Part shown: positions 60,225 through 64,000 of the stretch, one piece after another
Layout of the letters: each line of letters opens with the position of its first letter
Numbering within the stretch: position 1 is the first letter of the stretch
DNA from: JALSRK01 sp964461995
GTDB lineage: Bacteria > Acidobacteriota > Terriglobia > Bryobacterales > Bryobacteraceae
Assembly: GCA_964461995.1 (NCBI GenBank)
Contig: CAYWXL010000002.1
Span: 58,266-122,265, forward strand
Direction: 5' to 3'
DNA: 64,000 nucleotides
Notes under the pieces: generated by a model
Told to the model about the DNA's origin: nothing
Database searches by the model: none
Seen by the model: the letters and a program-made list of their open reading frames with translations, nothing else
Translations under genes and position numbers: made by a program

Positions 60225-62231
60225 TCACCATACCCGGCAGCGGTTCTCGCGGACCATCGGCTGCGACGGCTTGCACTGAAAGGCCTCCTGGAACTCGGGC
60301 ATGTTCGAGACCACGCCGTTGACCCGGTAACGCCCGAGCGAGTGCGGATCAGTTTGCGCCTGTAGCCGTTTCGCTTCGTCGGTCGCATTCGAGCACCAGA
60401 CTTGCGCCCAGCCAAGGAACAGCCGCTGCTGCGGCGTGAACCCGTCGATCTTCCGGCCCCTTTCTTCCTCGGTCAACACGTCCCGCAGCGCCATCAGCGC
60501 CAGCCGCAACCCGCCGTTGTCGGCCACGTTCTCGCCCAGGGTGAGCTTGCCGTTGAGCTTCACATCGTCCACGGCGGTGTAGGCTGAATACTGTTCGACG
60601 AAGCACTGCGCCTTCTCCTCGAAGGCCCGAGCGTCTTCGGGCGTCCACCAGTCCTCCAGATTCCCGTTGGCGGCGAATTTCCGGCCCATATCATCGAAGC
60701 CGTGGGTGAGCTCGTGCCCGATCACGCCGCCGATGGCTCCGTAGTTGGGCGCATCGTCAAGCTTCGGGTCGAAGAACGGCGGTTGCAGGATGCCGGCCGG
60801 GAAGTTGATGTTGTTCTCGAGCGGATGGTAGTAGGCGTTCACCGTCGGCGGGGTCATGTGCCACTCGTTCGGATCCACGCGCTTGCCGATCTTGGCGAGT
60901 TCATAGTCGAATTCGTGGATCTGGGCGCGGAAGAAGTTCCCCAGGGCATCGCCGGCGACGATACGCAGCTTGCTGTAGTCCCGCCACTTGTCCGGATAGC
61001 CGATTTTGTTGCGGATCGCGTGGAGCTTTTCGAGGGCCTTTTTCTTCGTCGCCTCCGTCATCCACGGGACGCTCTTGATGTCCTCTTCGAGCGCTTTCTC
61101 GAGCGCCGCCACCAGCTTCAGCATCCGCTGCTTGCTCTCCGGCGGAAATGCCTTGGCCACATAAGCCCGCCCCAACGCCTCGCCCAGATCGCGGTCCACC
61201 ATGCTCACACACCGCTTCCAGCGTGGCCGCATCTCCTTGGCCCCGGCTAGGGTCTTGCGGTAGAAATTGAAGTTCTCTTGGACGAAGGCCTTGGGCAAGA
61301 GTGGAGCCGCCCGCCGCACGAGCTGCCACGTGAGGTACGTCTGAATATCCTCAAGGCTCTCCCGCTCCAGTAGGGCGTTCATCGCCTCGATGAACGGGGG
61401 CGTATCTACGTTCAGCTCCTCGAATTCCGGGGCGCCCACCGCCCGGAAGTACGCCTTCCAGTCAAACCGCGGACCCAACTTCTCGAGTTCCGCCACCGTC
61501 TTCTTGTGCCAGACGTTTTTCGGATCCCGCCGTTTGGTCACCTCCAACGAGCCTTTCGCGAGAGCCGTCTCGATGCGCATCACCGCCGCCGCCTTCTTCG
61601 CTGCGGTTTCCGCCCGCTCCCCCAGCAGCTCGAACATCCGGGCCACGTGCTTCACGTAGGCTTCGCGCTGCTCTTTCGATTTCTCGTCCTCACGAAAGTA
61701 GTAATCCCGCTCGGGGAGCCCCAGCCCGCCTTGGTCCACGTCGGCGATGTGCCAGTCGGAATCTTCGAAACTCGGCATCGGGCCGAACCGGAAGAATGCG
61801 TTGACCCCCAACCGATGCAGGTGCGCTACTAACTCCGGCAGTTCGGCTTTCGAAGACACCTGCCGGATGCGCTCCAGCTCCGGCTCGAGCGGGCCCAGGC
61901 CTTTCTTCTCGATCGCCTCTTCGTCCATGCACGCGGCGTAGTAGTCGCCGATCTGTTGCTCGATCTGCGACCGCTCCGCGCTTGCAGCAGCCGCTTTTTC
62001 CAGAATCTCCCGTAGGATCTTCCGGTTCCGTTCGGCGAGCTCCTGGAAGCGCCCCCACCGGGCCTGGTCCGGCGGAATCGGGTTCTTTTTCACCCACTCG
62101 CCGCAGGCGTACTGGTAGAAATCGATGCACGGATCAGCGCTCACGTCGATCCACGCCGTACTGAATCCTTCCTGGGCGCTCAGGCCCGGGGCCGCGAGCA
62201 AAGCGGCCAGAAAACACTTCACGATGCGCAT
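60225..62231 (-). CDS. M13 family zinc metallopeptidase (neprilysin/PepO type)
   Basis: 668-aa exported endopeptidase. Signal peptide at the N-terminus, then the large M13_N domain (YQYACGEWVKKNPIPPDQARWGRFQELAERN). The zinc motif HExxH is in VIGHELTHGFDDMGRKFAANG, the third ligand region GENVADNGGLRLAL, and the C-terminus ends CRVW as in the family. Degrades small peptides at the periplasm or surface. Divergent from the amidohydrolase pair. Confidence 0.95.
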   Translation of the reverse strand: MRIVKCFLAALLAAPGLSAQEGFSTAWIDVSADPCIDFYQYACGEWVKKNPIPPDQARWGRFQELAERNRKILREILEKAAAASAERSQIEQQIGDYYAACMDEEAIEKKGLGPLEPELERIRQVSSKAELPELVAHLHRLGVNAFFRFGPMPSFEDSDWHIADVDQGGLGLPERDYYFREDEKSKEQREAYVKHVARMFELLGERAETAAKKAAAVMRIETALAKGSLEVTKRRDPKNVWHKKTVAELEKLGPRFDWKAYFRAVGAPEFEELNVDTPPFIEAMNALLERESLEDIQTYLTWQLVRRAAPLLPKAFVQENFNFYRKTLAGAKEMRPRWKRCVSMVDRDLGEALGRAYVAKAFPPESKQRMLKLVAALEKALEEDIKSVPWMTEATKKKALEKLHAIRNKIGYPDKWRDYSKLRIVAGDALGNFFRAQIHEFDYELAKIGKRVDPNEWHMTPPTVNAYYHPLENNINFPAGILQPPFFDPKLDDAPNYGAIGGVIGHELTHGFDDMGRKFAANGNLEDWWTPEDARAFEEKAQCFVEQYSAYTAVDDVKLNGKLTLGENVADNGGLRLALMALRDVLTEEERGRKIDGFTPQQRLFLGWAQVWCSNATDEAKRLQAQTDPHSLGRYRVNGVVSNMPEFQEAFQCKPSQPMVRENRCRVW

Positions 62232-62319
62232 ATGATCAGCTTACCGCCCTGCCGGCGCCTGCCGCCCATCCAGTTGCGCATCCGGTTTTGCTGATCTGTT
62301 AGGTTGAAGGATTGCGCCC

Positions 62320-63633
62320 ATGAGTTGCCTTCGACGTCTGTTTCTATCGGTCTTGCTGGTGGCGTCCGTGTGGGCGCCGCCGAGCTTCTCCCAAGAAATG
62401 CCATTAGCGTTCACCGGTGCACGCATCATTCCTATCGCCGGCGAGGAGATTCCCAACGGCGTCCTGGTGGTCCACCAAGGTAAGATCCAGGCCGTGGGTC
62501 CCGCCTCGAGCGTCCGAATCCCCGCCGACGCCCAGCGCATCGACGCCTCGGGCAAGGTCATCATGCCGGGCCTGGTGGACAGCCACAGCCATATCGGCGG
62601 CATCGACGGGGCCGACCAGTCCGCCCCCATCCAGCCGGACGCCCGGATCCTCGATTCGATCAACGTCCGCGACGCCCGCATCCAGAAGGCCCAGGCCGGC
62701 GGCATCACCACCGTCAACGTGATGCCCGGCTCCGGGCACCTGCTCAGCGGACAGACGCTCTACCTCAAGCTCCGCGACGGCACGACCATCGACGACCTGC
62801 TGATCCACAACCCCGACGGCTCCATCGCCGGCGGCATCAAGATGGCCAACGGGACCAACTCCCGGAAGAAGCCCCCGTTCCCGGGCACCCGTGCCAAAGC
62901 GGCCGCCCTGGTTCGGGAGCAGTACATCAAAGCGATCGAGTACAAACGTAAGCTGGAGCGCGCCGGCGACGATCCCGACAAGAAGCCGCCCCGGGACCTC
63001 AAGATGGAAGCCCTGGTCGAAGTACTGGACGGGAAACGGATCGTCCACCACCACACGCACCGCCACGACGACATCCTCACGGTCCTGCGCTTGCAAAGGG
63101 AATTCGGTTTCCGCGTCGTCCTTCACCACGTCAGCGACGCCTGGATGGTCGCCGACCAGATCGCCAAAGCAGGCGTGGGCTCCTCGATCATCGTCCTCGA
63201 CAGTCCAGGCGGCAAGCTCGAGGCCAAAGACATCCGCTGGGAGAACGGCGCCGCGCTCGAAAAGGCCGGGGCGCTGGTGGGCTTCCATACCGACGACGGG
63301 ATCACCGATTCCCGCCTCTTCCTGCGCTCCGCTGCCCTTGCTGTCCGCGCCGGCATGTCGCGCAAGGCCGCCCTCGAAGCCCTGACGATCGCTAACGCCA
63401 GGCTGCTCGACCTAGAGGATCGCGTCGGCACCTTGGAGCCAGGCAAGGACGCTGACTTCATCTTGCTCTCCGGCGATCCGCTCAGCGTCTACACCCACGT
63501 GCTCGAAACCTGGGTGGAAGGCAAAAAGGTTTTCGACCGTTCCGATCCGAAAGACCACCTCTACGCCGTGGGCGGTTACGGCGCCAGCCACGACCAGGGC
63601 CCCCGCATCGTCATGGAGGAATGCTGGCAATGA
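62320..63633 (+). CDS. Exported amidohydrolase, imidazolonepropionase-like
   Basis: 437 aa. Signal peptide to about residue 24, then a metal-dependent amidohydrolase: DSHSHIGG (HxH), HHHTHRHDD, LHHVSDAWM and the late FHTDDGI Asp can bind the metal. A composite beta domain occupies both ends (GKIQAVGPASSV... LEPGKDADFILLSGDPLSV). Family relatives hydrolyse cyclic amides or peptides. The next gene overlaps its stop (ATGA) and is a paralogue by appearance. Confidence 0.87.
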   Translation: MSCLRRLFLSVLLVASVWAPPSFSQEMPLAFTGARIIPIAGEEIPNGVLVVHQGKIQAVGPASSVRIPADAQRIDASGKVIMPGLVDSHSHIGGIDGADQSAPIQPDARILDSINVRDARIQKAQAGGITTVNVMPGSGHLLSGQTLYLKLRDGTTIDDLLIHNPDGSIAGGIKMANGTNSRKKPPFPGTRAKAAALVREQYIKAIEYKRKLERAGDDPDKKPPRDLKMEALVEVLDGKRIVHHHTHRHDDILTVLRLQREFGFRVVLHHVSDAWMVADQIAKAGVGSSIIVLDSPGGKLEAKDIRWENGAALEKAGALVGFHTDDGITDSRLFLRSAALAVRAGMSRKAALEALTIANARLLDLEDRVGTLEPGKDADFILLSGDPLSVYTHVLETWVEGKKVFDRSDPKDHLYAVGGYGASHDQGPRIVMEECWQ

Positions 63634-64000
63634 GTCATCGTCGTCCATACATTCTGAGGATTCTTCTATTGCTCGCCGTAGCCGCCTGGGCGGTCCCCCT
63701 TTCCGCCCAGCTCGCCGTGCGCGGCGGCACCGTCTATACGATGGCCGGCGAGCCCATCCGCGACGGCGTCGTCCTCGTCCGCGACGGCAAGATCGAGCGG
63801 GTCGGCCCGGCCTCCGAGGTCGCGATCCCGCCCAGCTACAGGACCCTCCGGGCGAAGGTCGTCACCCCGGGACTCATCGACGCCCATACGGTGGTGGGTC
63901 TGGCCGGCTACCTGAACCAGAACCACGACCAGGACCAGCTCGAACGCTCCACCGCCATGCAGCCCGAGCTCCGGGCCATCGACGCCTACGACGCCCGGGA
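63630..64000 (+). CDS. Second exported amidohydrolase (partial, C-terminus beyond right edge)
   Basis: The ATG at 63630 overlaps the previous stop by 4 bp, and about 123 codons are visible. A signal peptide (ILRILLLLAVAAWAVPLSAQ) precedes the amidohydrolase N-terminal beta domain (LAVRGGTVYTMAGEPIRDGVVLVRDGKIERVGPASEV) and VTPGLIDAHTVVGLAGYLNQ. The metal HxH is here DAHT-V, where the second His is replaced. This looks like the tandem partner of the preceding enzyme, as in other exported amidohydrolase pairs. Confidence 0.85.
   Translation, partial: MSHRRPYILRILLLLAVAAWAVPLSAQLAVRGGTVYTMAGEPIRDGVVLVRDGKIERVGPASEVAIPPSYRTLRAKVVTPGLIDAHTVVGLAGYLNQNHDQDQLERSTAMQPELRAIDAYDAR

Overview
The window is chromosomal DNA from a GC-rich, Gram-negative-type heterotroph, most likely an Acidobacteriota of the Bryobacterales/Solibacter group. 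The main pointers are a secreted S8 protease ending in the C-terminal domain typical of Solibacter-type paralogues, many exported glycan- and peptide-degrading enzymes, a divergent acidobacterial-type Hfq, bshB1 and NikMN-Q-O with NikR. Gene density is very high, and ATGA/GTGA stop-start overlaps are frequent. I saw no rRNA, tRNA, CRISPR array, transposase or prophage. Two genes run off the edges: purL on the left and an amidohydrolase on the right.

Layout. 1-2785: purQ-purL (minus). 3007-4149: an SPFH membrane protein and an Arc-like ribbon-helix-helix protein behind an operator-like dyad. 4175-13431: a minus-strand glycan cluster (GH29 fucosidase, beta-propeller/DUF3604 protein, uronidase-like GH, PMT-type glycosyltransferase, cyclase-family hydrolase). 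13544-14698: a small AT-richer regulatory island with a Cys-motif/HTH protein and an XRE regulator, divergent across 294 bp holding two good promoters and three dyads. 14665-17613: GT4 glycosyltransferase, glyA, rpiB. 17683-20522: proS and a class V aminotransferase. 20526-25681: Gfo/Idh/MocA oxidoreductase, purN, purM, a small repeat protein, a glucuronokinase-like GHMP kinase, dtd and a small basic protein. 25827-28715: nickel ECF transporter with divergent nikR, which is coupled to acpS.

29149-37460: aldo/keto reductase, CDP-alcohol phosphatidyltransferase, greA, S8 protease, a stand-alone Tudor-like protein, a YwiC-like membrane protein, and an Nramp-related transporter with a Crp/Fnr-type site upstream. 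37656-42776: FkbM methyltransferase, bshB1, rhomboid protease, PfkB kinase, an exported SAM methyltransferase and a secreted VWFA-like protein. 42870-50168: ssb, TPR protein, thioesterase, hfq, OPT transporter, UlaG-like hydrolase and a membrane spermidine-synthase-like protein. 50273-55515: uvrB, a Rossmann-like protein, a secreted unknown and a GH88 enzyme in one coupled operon. 55563-64000: cupin, glycogen phosphorylase, lipoprotein cyclophilin, DUF5715 protein, M13 peptidase and two amidohydrolases.

How the parts fit. Housekeeping genes (purine synthesis, glycine/one-carbon, DNA repair, translation) alternate with export-oriented catabolic genes. The uronidase-like GH, GH88 and glucuronokinase-like kinase suggest use of uronate-containing polysaccharides. 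The most informative non-coding signals are the regulatory island at 14.1-14.4 kb, the NikR-like dyad at 28.2 kb, the Crp/Fnr-type box at 36.0 kb and the dyad over the SPFH promoter at 2.97 kb.
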